The translations under genes were made by a program, and so were the position numbers. The notes beneath the pieces were generated by a model. The model searched no databases and had not been told where the DNA came from. It saw nothing but the letters and a program-made list of their open reading frames with translations. Below, piece after piece: positions 8,084-16,834 of a stretch of DNA of 64,000 nt. Origin of the DNA: Bacillus sp. X1(2014). Its GTDB lineage: Bacteria > Bacillota > Bacilli > Bacillales_B > DSM-18226. Location of the stretch: assembly GCF_007678255.1 (NCBI RefSeq), contig NZ_VEED01000002.1:62001-126000 (forward strand). Reading direction: 5' to 3'. How positions within the stretch are numbered: the stretch's first letter is position 1; every line of letters begins with the position of its first letter.

Positions 8084-8177
8084 TTTACAAAACCTTTATA
8101 AAATTCATAAATATTCAAAATCTTTTACAAACTCTTCACCCATCCTCAACAGCAACTTCAAATTATGTACCTATACT
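8084..8177 (+). promoter_or_regulatory. PhoP-box-like hexamer array and -10 of the tua operon
   Basis: Six hexamers of the type TT(T/C)A(C/T)A lie at 8084 (TTTACA), 8095 (TTTATA), 8104 (TTCATA), 8114 (TTCAAA), 8124 (TTTACA) and 8135 (TTCACC), each 9-11 bp from the next. A -10 TATACT is at 8172-8177 with no good -35. PhoP~P activates the tua operon of B. subtilis under phosphate starvation through such direct repeats. Assignment here is by pattern and by the genes downstream. Confidence 0.7.
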
Positions 8178-8232
8178 TTACGTATGGGCTGGCAAGTCTC
8201 ATTATCAATAAATCTTTTGGGGTGAAAAATTT

Positions 8233-8892
8233 GTGAGTACTGAAAAAAGCTACAATTTCTACCAAGATTATCTAATGGTATCATCATCCAAACTCACATT
8301 ATCAAAGAATGTGGAACAGTATCTCTATCTAAAAAGAGCGTATGACATTTTCCTTGCAACCGTAGGGTTAATTATTGCACTGCCAATCGTTCTTTTATTT
8401 TCGATCCTCATTGTGCTCGAAACACCTGGTTCTCCATTTTACGTACAGGAGCGAATGGGTAAGAATGGAAAACGTTTCATGATGATGAAGTTACGATCGA
8501 TGAGAATCGATGCAGAAAAAGAAGGAGCAAAGTGGGCAGAGGTAAATGACCCTCGTATTACAAAAGTGGGAGCATTCATCCGAAAGACTCGCATTGATGA
8601 GCTGCCTCAATTGGTTTCTGTTTTAAAAGGAGACATGTCCATTATAGGGCCTAGACCCGAAAGACCATTCTTTACAGCGAAATTTAATAAAGAGATAAAG
8701 GGATTCGAAAATCGGCTGATTGTAAAACCAGGCCTTACAGGTCTAGCCCAGGTTAGCGGGGGATATGATATGTCTCCAAGAGAAAAACTTCAATACGACC
8801 TGGCATACATACAAAATTTAACCTTCTCACTGGAAGTGAAAATTATTGTGAAGACGTTTAAAGTGATTTTCACAGGTGAGGGAGCACGTTAA
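8233..8892 (+). CDS. tuaA: Undecaprenyl-phosphate sugar-1-phosphate transferase TuaA
   Basis: A 219-residue bacterial sugar transferase that starts teichuronic acid synthesis by placing a sugar-1-phosphate on the lipid carrier. A hydrophobic segment at about residues 41-62 is followed by the catalytic domain: RMGKNGK, KLRSMR, RKTRIDELPQL, GDMSIIGPRPERP and KPGLTGLAQVSG. A GTG start with GGGGTGA upstream is used. It is the first gene of an operon whose order matches B. subtilis tuaABCDEFGH. The next gene is only 16 nt away. Confidence 0.9.
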   Translation: MSTEKSYNFYQDYLMVSSSKLTLSKNVEQYLYLKRAYDIFLATVGLIIALPIVLLFSILIVLETPGSPFYVQERMGKNGKRFMMMKLRSMRIDAEKEGAKWAEVNDPRITKVGAFIRKTRIDELPQLVSVLKGDMSIIGPRPERPFFTAKFNKEIKGFENRLIVKPGLTGLAQVSGGYDMSPREKLQYDLAYIQNLTFSLEVKIIVKTFKVIFTGEGAR

Positions 8893-8908
8893 TAAAGGCG
8901 GGAAGCAT

Positions 8909-10369
8909 ATGTCAGTCATCAGAGACCAATTACATAAAGGCGTTAAATGGACGGGAATTTCTACACTTATGATAACAGCCATCCAAATTATCCAGTTTGC
9001 GTTACTTGGCAAATTAATGAGTATTTCCGAATTCGGATTAGTAGGAATGATTACCACGATTGTAGTTTTTGCCCAGATCTTACTAGATCTTGGTTTTGGC
9101 TCAGCCGTGATTCAAAAAGAAGAGGTTTCTGCCCGTGTATTGTCATCCCTATTTTGGATAAATGTGGTAGTAGGTGTTGGCTTGTTTATGCTCTTATTCC
9201 TATTTAGCCCACTGATCGCGACATATTTTCATCGAGGTGAATTAATCGAACTTATTCGAATCTTGGCCATAATGTTTTTAATCGCTCCGGTCGGGCAGCA
9301 ATGCCAATATTTGTTGCAAAAAGATCTACGATTTAATTTACTAGGGGCCATTGAAGTAGGGACAACATTCATCTCTTTTTTAACATTAGTGATTCTCATC
9401 CTTACCATTAGTCCGATTTATGCCTTTGTCATTTCACAAGTCGTTCTGAATTCATTAAAAGGCATTCTTTATTTTATCTGTTATCAAAAGAAATGGCGGC
9501 CCTCTTTCGTATTTGATTTGTCGGAATGCAAAGAATACATGGCGTTTGGGGCCTTCCAATTAGCTTCCCGGTTAGTCAATCGAATGGGTTCCAATCTTGA
9601 TGTGATATTAATTGGCCGATTTATGGGCGCTGAGGCACTTGGTATTTATAATCTGGCCTATCAGATCGTGACCATTCCTGTCTTAAAGATTAATCCGATT
9701 ATTACGAGGGTTGCTTTTCCGGTTTTTTCTAAAAGCCATCAAAATCAAGTTTTATTAACTGATGGATTCTTACACATGACAAAACTGTTGAGTCTAGTTT
9801 CGTTTCCCATCTTAATGGGTCTCACCGCCGTGTCAAATGTGTTTATTTTAACTATTTTTGGACAGAAGTGGCTGGACGCCGTTCCAATTGTGCAAATCAT
9901 GGCAGTCGTAGGCATACTTAGGGTTTTAATGAATCCAAATGGATCAGTTATTTTAGCAAAAGGAAAAGCTAATATTGCTTTTTATTGGGATGCCGGCGTT
10001 TTGATTTTCTATGGTGTTTCATTATGGTTAGCAGTAATGACGGATAAATTGGAAGTGGTTGCTTGGACTTATGCAGGAGTTAGTCTAGTGAACTTCTTAA
10101 TTGGAAGATGGTTATTAAACTGGTTGATACAGCTCCGTTTTCGGCAATATCTTCAAACTATTTCGATACCATTTTTATTATCTTTTCTCATAACGGCTGT
10201 CGCTTTTTGTTTAAAAAAGATATCAAGCTTTTATTTTCCTCAATCCAGCATATGGCCGCTAATTTTTTCCGTGGGCATAAGTGCGATTGCCTATATTTTG
10301 CTTTTATATAGGGTTTATCCCGATTTTTTCTTGAAGATCGTAAAAAAACAAATAAGAGGGCAAACATAA
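8909..10369 (+). CDS. tuaB: Teichuronic acid flippase TuaB (Wzx-type)
   Basis: A 486-residue polysaccharide-export protein of the MOP/Wzx family with about twelve to fourteen membrane helices. Its job is to flip the lipid-linked repeat unit across the membrane. The FGLVGM segment after the first helix and the LLDLGFGSAVIQ stretch are typical of this family. The ATG at 8909 is preferred over the in-frame GTG at 8876 because AAAGGCGGG precedes it and it follows the tuaA stop. Its stop overlaps the tuaC start by one base. Confidence 0.88.
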   Translation: MSVIRDQLHKGVKWTGISTLMITAIQIIQFALLGKLMSISEFGLVGMITTIVVFAQILLDLGFGSAVIQKEEVSARVLSSLFWINVVVGVGLFMLLFLFSPLIATYFHRGELIELIRILAIMFLIAPVGQQCQYLLQKDLRFNLLGAIEVGTTFISFLTLVILILTISPIYAFVISQVVLNSLKGILYFICYQKKWRPSFVFDLSECKEYMAFGAFQLASRLVNRMGSNLDVILIGRFMGAEALGIYNLAYQIVTIPVLKINPIITRVAFPVFSKSHQNQVLLTDGFLHMTKLLSLVSFPILMGLTAVSNVFILTIFGQKWLDAVPIVQIMAVVGILRVLMNPNGSVILAKGKANIAFYWDAGVLIFYGVSLWLAVMTDKLEVVAWTYAGVSLVNFLIGRWLLNWLIQLRFRQYLQTISIPFLLSFLITAVAFCLKKISSFYFPQSSIWPLIFSVGISAIAYILLLYRVYPDFFLKIVKKQIRGQT

Positions 10370-11562
10370 TGAAAATTTTATGGATTACAAGTGTATATCC
10401 AAGTGATGAAAATCCTGGGCAAGGTGTTTTTCATGAAACTCAAGTTCAAGCCTTAATCCGTTTAGGCGTAGAGGTTACGGTGATTTGCCCTATGCCGCGT
10501 CATACATCCTTGATTAAGTATGTAAAAAGACAGTATCGAGCGAATAAGGAGATACCATTTACGTATGTCCGAAAAGGAGTAACGGTCTACCGTCCGCCCT
10601 ATTTAGCAATTCCGGGCCAACTCAGATGGTCTCAGCCGGATAAACGGATTGCTGCCGCCATTTTAAATACAATGTCTGATTATGATATAGAGCCCGATTT
10701 AATTCACGCACATTTTGCGATGCCGTCTGGAGGGGCAGCGAAAATTGTTGCAGAACAAAAAAAGTTGCCATGGATTTTAACGTTACATGGCAGTGATGTA
10801 AATATTTATCCCTTTTATAGTGCAAGTGCGAAAAAAGCATTCGAACAAACGGTACAGTCGGCAAATCTGGTATTGGCAGTAGGTGACAGCCTCAGGAAAA
10901 AAGCAAAGGAGTTAACAGGTAGAGATAGTATGGTAATTCCCATCGGGGTTGATCTATCACGATTTAAACCTCTTGATGAAACCAAAACGCAAATAAGGAG
11001 ACGCCTTCAACTTCCAGAAGAAAAGAAGATTATTGTTTTTATAGGAAGGTTAACACAAGCTAAAGGAGTTTTTGAACTTGCTCATTCACTTCAATGGCTG
11101 TCAAACGATGTAGCGATTTTGTTTGTTGGCGATGGACCAGCTAAAGATAAATTAAGGCAGCATACCGATTTCAATAGACGGCTGTTCCTAATCGGGCAAG
11201 TTGAAAATGAAAGAATAGGTGATTATTTGCTGGCTAGTGATGTGTTTGCTCTCCCATCTTATACAGAAGGGATGCCAACCGTTGTCATTGAAGCCCTAGC
11301 TCTAAAGGTGCCTGTGATATGTACTTCAGTGGGAAGTGTCCCGGAGCTATTTGGTGAGCATTGTTCGCTTTTAATCGAAAGTAAGTCGGTTTCAAGCTTA
11401 GTAACTCGAGTAAACGATATTATAAGCAGAAATCTTTTTACTCCGCAGGTTCAGCATGAGCTCTATAAACATATCCAAAAAAACTATCACGCTGATCGTA
11501 ATGCAGTTTTGTTAAAAGCTGTCTATAAACGGACTATGGAATCTATTTATTCAACGATTTAG
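10369..11562 (+). CDS. tuaC: GT4-family glycosyltransferase TuaC
   Basis: A 397-residue GT-B fold glycosyltransferase of family GT4, acting on the lipid-linked precursor at the cytoplasmic face. The N-terminal domain carries HAHFAMPSGG and LTLHGSDV. The C-terminal donor-binding domain carries FIGRLTQAKG and the E-x7-E region SYTEGMPTVVIEALA. It is translationally coupled to tuaB (TAATG). The exact sugar transferred cannot be read from sequence; position and length match B. subtilis TuaC. Confidence 0.87.
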   Translation: MKILWITSVYPSDENPGQGVFHETQVQALIRLGVEVTVICPMPRHTSLIKYVKRQYRANKEIPFTYVRKGVTVYRPPYLAIPGQLRWSQPDKRIAAAILNTMSDYDIEPDLIHAHFAMPSGGAAKIVAEQKKLPWILTLHGSDVNIYPFYSASAKKAFEQTVQSANLVLAVGDSLRKKAKELTGRDSMVIPIGVDLSRFKPLDETKTQIRRRLQLPEEKKIIVFIGRLTQAKGVFELAHSLQWLSNDVAILFVGDGPAKDKLRQHTDFNRRLFLIGQVENERIGDYLLASDVFALPSYTEGMPTVVIEALALKVPVICTSVGSVPELFGEHCSLLIESKSVSSLVTRVNDIISRNLFTPQVQHELYKHIQKNYHADRNAVLLKAVYKRTMESIYSTI

Positions 11563-11589
11563 TAATAAGAACTGGAAGGATTGATAAGG

Positions 11590-12924
11590 ATGAAAAAAAT
11601 AGCTGTTATTGGAACTGGTTATGTTGGCCTCGTTTCAGGTACATGTTTTGCTGATTCAGGCAATCAGGTTACTTGTTGTGATATTGATCAATTGAAAATT
11701 AATGATCTCATAAAGGGAATCATGCCAATTTATGAGCCAGGATTAAAAGAACTGGTCCTCAAAAATGTCCGGAAAGGAACACTTACATTTAGCGCTAATA
11801 TCAATAAAGAAATCCAGGTTGCTGATGTCATTTTTATTGCAGTCGGGACACCAATGACATCATCAGGTAAAGCTGACTTAACGTATATAAAGCAAGTTGC
11901 TAAATCGATTGGTGAAAATTTAAATGGTTACAAAGTAATTGTCACCAAAAGCACAGTTCCCGTCGGTACTGGAAAATTAATAGAATCCTTGATTAAAGAA
12001 TACGACAACGGAAACCATCTTTTTGACGTCGTCTCCAATCCTGAATTTTTAAGAGAAGGTACAGCGATTAAGGATACGATGAATATGGAGCGCGCAGTCA
12101 TTGGCACTACAAGCGAAAAAGCTTATCAAATAATTGCAGAAATTCATCAGCCCTTCACAGCAAATATAGTAAAAGCCTCGATAGAAACAGCGGAAATCAT
12201 TAAATATGCTGCCAATGCATTTTTGGCTACTAAGATTTCTTTTATTAATGATATAGCGAATATTTGCGAACGGGTTGGAGCTGACGTTACAAAAGTGTCC
12301 GCAGGCATTGGTCTAGACAGCAGGATTGGCAATAAATTTTTACAGGCAGGAGTTGGATTTGGCGGATCCTGTTTTCCTAAAGATACCGCTGCACTTCTGC
12401 ACATTGCGGAGGATTGTGGCTACAATTTCAAATTAATCAAAGCAGTGATTGATACAAACGAAGGGCAAAGGGTTCAGCTGGTGAAAAAATTGATACGCGC
12501 ATTAGGTTCCTTAAATGGAAAAACCATTAGTGTTCTAGGATTAGCGTTTAAACCAGATACCGATGATATTCGTTCTTCTCCTGCTTTGGATATTATTCCT
12601 TACTTAACAGAGCAGGGTGCTGTCGTTAAGGCATATGATCCAATCGCGATCGTAGAAGCAAAAAAACAGATCGGATATCAGTGCACCTATTCAGAGGATA
12701 TATATGAAACCATTCGGGATACAGATGCTTGCATGATCTTAACTGATTGGCAGGATGTAAAAACATTAGATTTACCTTTAGTAAAGCAATTAATGAATCA
12801 GCCTCTGATGGTGGATGGCCGAAATCTCTTTGACTTAGAGTTGATGAAACAATATGGATTTACGTACCTTTCCGTTGGAAGACCAGCCATCCAATCAAAA
12901 TCTATTAAATCAAAGGCAATATAG
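11590..12924 (+). CDS. tuaD: UDP-glucose 6-dehydrogenase TuaD
   Basis: A 444-residue NAD-dependent enzyme that oxidises UDP-glucose to UDP-glucuronate, the acidic sugar donor for teichuronic acid. The dinucleotide motif VIGTGYVGLVSG is at the N-terminus, TKSTVPVGTG and NPEFLREG follow, and the catalytic cysteine is in GFGGSCFPKD. A TTG at 11581 is an alternative start. The 18-bp gap before it and the 12-bp gap after it are consistent with one operon. Confidence 0.92.
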   Translation: MKKIAVIGTGYVGLVSGTCFADSGNQVTCCDIDQLKINDLIKGIMPIYEPGLKELVLKNVRKGTLTFSANINKEIQVADVIFIAVGTPMTSSGKADLTYIKQVAKSIGENLNGYKVIVTKSTVPVGTGKLIESLIKEYDNGNHLFDVVSNPEFLREGTAIKDTMNMERAVIGTTSEKAYQIIAEIHQPFTANIVKASIETAEIIKYAANAFLATKISFINDIANICERVGADVTKVSAGIGLDSRIGNKFLQAGVGFGGSCFPKDTAALLHIAEDCGYNFKLIKAVIDTNEGQRVQLVKKLIRALGSLNGKTISVLGLAFKPDTDDIRSSPALDIIPYLTEQGAVVKAYDPIAIVEAKKQIGYQCTYSEDIYETIRDTDACMILTDWQDVKTLDLPLVKQLMNQPLMVDGRNLFDLELMKQYGFTYLSVGRPAIQSKSIKSKAI

Positions 12925-12936
12925 GAGGTTTTTCTG

Positions 12937-13878
12937 ATGAGAAGAGTAATAGTGACTGGCGGTGCGGGATTTATTGGCTCCCATATAGTAGAGGAATTAC
13001 TTCAAAATGATTTCATTGTCACAGTGATTGATAATTTTTCTACAGGTAGACAAGAAAACATCGATCACTTACCTATTGAAGTATATAACCACGACATTAC
13101 CCATCCTAGTGTCATTGAATTAATTGTTTCTCTTAGTCCAGATTATATTATTCACCAAGCGGCTCAAGTAAGTGTGGCTGAGTCTGTTAAGGACTTTCTA
13201 TTTGATGAAAAAGTAAATATTAAGGGATCGCTGCACATTATAAAAGCAGCGATTGAATCAAAGGTGAAAAGATTTGTATTTGCTTCGTCTGCAGCGGTGT
13301 ATGGAAACCCAGTTTCATTACCTGTTACCATTTCACACCCAACTCAGCCGGAATCACCATATGGACTTACAAAGTTATCTGTTGAAAATTATTTAAAAAT
13401 GTCTTGTGAACTGTTTCAACTGCCATATAGTATTTTGCGCTACAGCAATGTATATGGACCAAGACAAGATGCAAAGGGTGAAGGGGGAGTTGTAGCTATT
13501 TTTTCAAATCAACTTACCGAAAACAGAGCACCAATTATTTATGGAGATGGAGAGCAAACGAGAGATTTTATTTTTGTTAAAGATGTGGCAGCTGCAAATG
13601 TAAAAGCACTTCATGCAAAGGAAAATATCTGTGTTCAAGTGTCATCTGGCACATGCATTTCTATTAATGAGTTGTTTGAAACGATGAAAGAAGCTGCTGG
13701 TTCCAATCTGTACCCAATCTATAAACAAGAACGTTCAGGCGATATTCGACATAGTATTCTTGCCAATGAAGAAACAAAAGCAATACTAAATTGGGAGCCG
13801 TCTATCAGTCTTTACGAAGGTTTACATGAGACCCTGCGGTTCTCAAAGGATAAACAACCACTATCACTAAATGGTTAA
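12937..13878 (+). CDS. GalE-type nucleotide-sugar epimerase inserted in the tua operon
   Basis: A 313-residue extended short-chain dehydrogenase. TGGAGFIGSH binds NAD, and the catalytic Ser and Tyr-x3-Lys lie in SSAAVYG and SPYGLTK. RYSNVYGPRQ and RDFIFVKDVA mark the nucleotide-sugar epimerase group (GalE, Gne, WbpP, B. subtilis YtcB). It sits between tuaD and tuaE, where B. subtilis has no gene. It probably supplies the amino- or uronic-sugar epimer for the repeat unit, for example UDP-GalNAc or UDP-GalA; substrate is not resolved. The AGGAGG site gives a secure ATG. Confidence 0.88.
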   Translation: MRRVIVTGGAGFIGSHIVEELLQNDFIVTVIDNFSTGRQENIDHLPIEVYNHDITHPSVIELIVSLSPDYIIHQAAQVSVAESVKDFLFDEKVNIKGSLHIIKAAIESKVKRFVFASSAAVYGNPVSLPVTISHPTQPESPYGLTKLSVENYLKMSCELFQLPYSILRYSNVYGPRQDAKGEGGVVAIFSNQLTENRAPIIYGDGEQTRDFIFVKDVAAANVKALHAKENICVQVSSGTCISINELFETMKEAAGSNLYPIYKQERSGDIRHSILANEETKAILNWEPSISLYEGLHETLRFSKDKQPLSLNG

Positions 13879-13902
13879 TTTGAAAAAGGAGAAGGAAGTT
13901 TG

Positions 13903-15345
13903 ATGCAAAGTAATCCACTAGTTAAACCAGCAACAGGTGTGTCAGCTTTTCTCTTAGTAGGATTTGCCATTGCCTATTCACTTGTTGAAATGCAGATAGA
14001 AATGATGATTTTTCTTGGGTTATGGATGATTATCATTTTTACATTGCTTGTAAGAATAAAAGTTATTAATAAACCGCAATTTCCCACCATTATGTATTTA
14101 TTAGTCATGACAACATTTCTGAATCAATCAGTTCTAAACATTCATGTTGGATTTTTTAGCATATTTTTGTATCGCTTGGTTCTGATCGCAGCAGTTATAG
14201 TCTTTTTGTTTCATGCAATGAAAGAAAGGAATCTTCCTCAATTTTGGAATCAAGTAAATGTAAAAGGGATAATGCTTTTTCTACTGTTTTGGATGGCTTA
14301 TGGATCGGTATCACTACTTTGGGCAAAATCAATTATAGAGGGTATTAAGTCGTTAATTCTTTTGGGTATGGGAATAACGTTTGTCTTTTTGGCCGTCTTT
14401 ACCTTTAGAAAAATGACTAGTTTGTTCTTGTTTTATGGAATCTGGATGTTTATGACAGTCTTTTTAATGGTGATTGGATTGATCAATCATTTTGCTCACA
14501 TCCAGCTGCCTACCTCAACTTTATATGGAGGTCCTGAGTATAAGCTGTCATTTCCAACATCTGTTTTCTTTAATCAGAATGATTTTGCCACATTTCTTAC
14601 TATATCTTTCTTTTTTTATCTATCTTTAACAAAGAATAGTAAATATGTATTTTTGAAAACAACCAGTTTACTTCTGGCCATTATTTGTGTGTATCTCATT
14701 TATTTGACAGAATCACGGGCAAGTTTGCTCGGTGTAATGATTGGATTACTTGTTTATATGTTTATCCTTCTTCCGAGATTTTTAAAGAAAATAGCCGTTA
14801 TTATCGGATCAACCGTATTTCTATTGAGTACGATTGTATTTTTCGGCAAGTTAGTCGATTTGTTTAACGCTTCAACCATTAATCTTAGTAACGGAATGCT
14901 TCCATCTAATATAGCAAGATTAAATTTACTGAAGAATACCCTTCACTACATATTAGATAGCTTCGGATTCGGGGTGGGAGCAGGCAATATCTCATTCTAT
15001 TTAAAAAACGAATCCATCTATCCAACTAATAATGTTGTAGAAGTTCATAATTGGCTTGCGGAAATTATGGGTAATTTCGGAATTGGTATTTTACTTGGTT
15101 ACATTACTATGTATGCCTATCTTTTCATACGTCTTTATAAATTTTATAGAGTTGGAAGAAATAGAAACCAAAAAGGATTACTTGAAGCGTGTATGTTGGG
15201 GCTAATTGGATTTGCTGTTTCGAGTATCAGTCCGAGCTCTATTAGTAATCTATTTTTTCATTGGGTATTTCTAGGATTAGTTATTTCGACGGTTTCTGTG
15301 CTTAAAGACACAAAAAATCAACATCAACAAGAAAAATCCTACTAA
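13903..15345 (+). CDS. tuaE: Teichuronic acid polymerase TuaE (O-antigen ligase/polymerase family)
   Basis: A 480-residue membrane protein with about ten to twelve helices and a long extracytoplasmic loop (near residues 310-380) characteristic of Wzy/WaaL-type polymerases. That loop ends VVEVHNWLAEIMGNFG, where the conserved histidine of the family is expected. It would polymerise exported repeat units at the outer face of the membrane. The ATG at 13903 follows AAGGAGAAGGAAG; a TTG at 13900 is one codon upstream. Order and size match B. subtilis TuaE. Confidence 0.85.
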   Translation: MQSNPLVKPATGVSAFLLVGFAIAYSLVEMQIEMMIFLGLWMIIIFTLLVRIKVINKPQFPTIMYLLVMTTFLNQSVLNIHVGFFSIFLYRLVLIAAVIVFLFHAMKERNLPQFWNQVNVKGIMLFLLFWMAYGSVSLLWAKSIIEGIKSLILLGMGITFVFLAVFTFRKMTSLFLFYGIWMFMTVFLMVIGLINHFAHIQLPTSTLYGGPEYKLSFPTSVFFNQNDFATFLTISFFFYLSLTKNSKYVFLKTTSLLLAIICVYLIYLTESRASLLGVMIGLLVYMFILLPRFLKKIAVIIGSTVFLLSTIVFFGKLVDLFNASTINLSNGMLPSNIARLNLLKNTLHYILDSFGFGVGAGNISFYLKNESIYPTNNVVEVHNWLAEIMGNFGIGILLGYITMYAYLFIRLYKFYRVGRNRNQKGLLEACMLGLIGFAVSSISPSSISNLFFHWVFLGLVISTVSVLKDTKNQHQQEKSY

Positions 15346-15359
15346 GGAGCAAGGTTCAA

Positions 15360-16049
15360 ATGGGACATATGATTCAACGTTTAAAAGAAAGAATGAACAA
15401 ATACTTCTTAATATTATTAGCAACTACCATATTGCTGGGTGTAATTGGATGGCTTCTTCCCGTGGGACAAGAGAAATCAAGTTATACATTAGAAACATCG
15501 ATATCCTTAGGAAACTATAAGAATCCTGAGTTAAATGATCCTAAACGTGTGATCAGTTTGTTAACAAACGCACCTTTTTATGAAGAACATCGGACATCTC
15601 TCTGGGAAGAAAAGTTTGAGGAATTTAGTACAAATTTCCATGTAACGGCAGGACCGGATAACACGATTAATCTTTCTTATACAGGTGATTCAGAGGAAAG
15701 CACTGTCCAGGTTCTTAAGGAGATTACAGATGCCTTTATGAACGTCGATAAAAAGAGGTTCCAAAAAAAACAAGAAATCATTCAAGAATCTATCGATGCA
15801 ATAAAGAATGAAAAAGTAGGCCCTGATGCAAAAGTAGACCAGCAACGTTTCTTATATGAACTTAAGACTGCTAACGACGACATAAGACATGCAGAAATAT
15901 TAAAACCTGCTGATTTTAATGCACTTGATACTGAAAATAGAGCCTTCAACTCAAAGGAAAGAGCAGTATTAGGGATATTATTGGGCGTAACATTAAGCTT
16001 TCTATGGATCGTTTTTCCCGTCATTTCCAAGGAACAGTCATTTGAATAG
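15360..16049 (+). CDS. tuaF: Chain-length-determinant-like protein TuaF
   Basis: A 229-residue protein with a transmembrane helix near residues 15-31, an extracytoplasmic domain, and a second helix near residues 200-220. That is the topology of Wzz/YveK-type co-polymerases, which tune chain length. The sequence between helices is poorly conserved, so the call rests on topology, operon position and match in length to B. subtilis TuaF. A second ATG at 15369 is an equally possible start. Confidence 0.8.
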   Translation: MGHMIQRLKERMNKYFLILLATTILLGVIGWLLPVGQEKSSYTLETSISLGNYKNPELNDPKRVISLLTNAPFYEEHRTSLWEEKFEEFSTNFHVTAGPDNTINLSYTGDSEESTVQVLKEITDAFMNVDKKRFQKKQEIIQESIDAIKNEKVGPDAKVDQQRFLYELKTANDDIRHAEILKPADFNALDTENRAFNSKERAVLGILLGVTLSFLWIVFPVISKEQSFE

Positions 16050-16060
16050 GAGGTTATTTT

Positions 16061-16819
16061 ATGAGTCCACAGCAGCCACTGATCTCGATAATAACACCTT
16101 CATATAATGCAAGTTTATTTATCGAGCAGACAATCACTTCTGTAAGAAAGCAAACCTATCAAAACTGGGAAATGATTATTGTCGATGATTGTTCTTCTGA
16201 TCATACACCTTATATTTTAGAGCGTATTAAAGAAGAAGATGAAAGAATACATGTCATCTATTTAAATCAGAATGGCGGGGCTGCTGTTGCCCGAAACACA
16301 GCTTTACAGCATGCAAAGGGCAGATATGTGGCATTTCTTGATAGTGATGATTGCTGGAAACCAGAAAAATTACAAAAACAGCTTTCTTTCATGCAAACTA
16401 ACAACTATGCTTTTACATTTACCCGTTACGAACTTATAACAAATGAGGGAGTATTGTTGAACAAACAGATACCTGCCCCTGCGGAAATTTCGTACGATGA
16501 TATGTTAAAGAATACGATTATTGGATGCCTAACAGTCATGATTGATCGGCAGCTAGTAGGCAATATTCAGATGCCTAACATACGAACAAGACAGGATTTA
16601 GCTACCTGGCTTTCCATATTAAAAAAAGGAATCAATGCATACGGATTAAATGAAAATTTAGCGGAGTACCGAATAGGAAATCCATCTATTTCAAGAAACA
16701 AGTGGAAAGCAGCAAAGATGAATTGGTTTGTGTATCGCAAAGTTGAAAACCTAAATGTAATCAGAGCTTTTTGGTGTTTTTCACATTATGCCTTTCATGC
16801 TGTACTAAAAAGAATATAA
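16061..16819 (+). CDS. tuaG: GT2-family glycosyltransferase TuaG
   Basis: A 252-residue GT-A fold glycosyltransferase. ISIITPSYNAS opens the domain, IIVDDCSSDHT binds the nucleotide, and the metal-binding D-x-D lies in FLDSDDCW. A C-terminal membrane-proximal segment is aromatic-rich. The start follows AGGAGG. It would add one sugar of the teichuronic acid repeat in the cytoplasm. Its length equals that of B. subtilis TuaG. Confidence 0.88.
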   Translation: MSPQQPLISIITPSYNASLFIEQTITSVRKQTYQNWEMIIVDDCSSDHTPYILERIKEEDERIHVIYLNQNGGAAVARNTALQHAKGRYVAFLDSDDCWKPEKLQKQLSFMQTNNYAFTFTRYELITNEGVLLNKQIPAPAEISYDDMLKNTIIGCLTVMIDRQLVGNIQMPNIRTRQDLATWLSILKKGINAYGLNENLAEYRIGNPSISRNKWKAAKMNWFVYRKVENLNVIRAFWCFSHYAFHAVLKRI

Positions 16820-16834
16820 AAAGGGATGGGACAA

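Noticed and set aside
7942..8211. Plus-strand 89-codon frame after mpfA
   Set aside because: It runs through two terminators and the PhoP-box region and has no homology.
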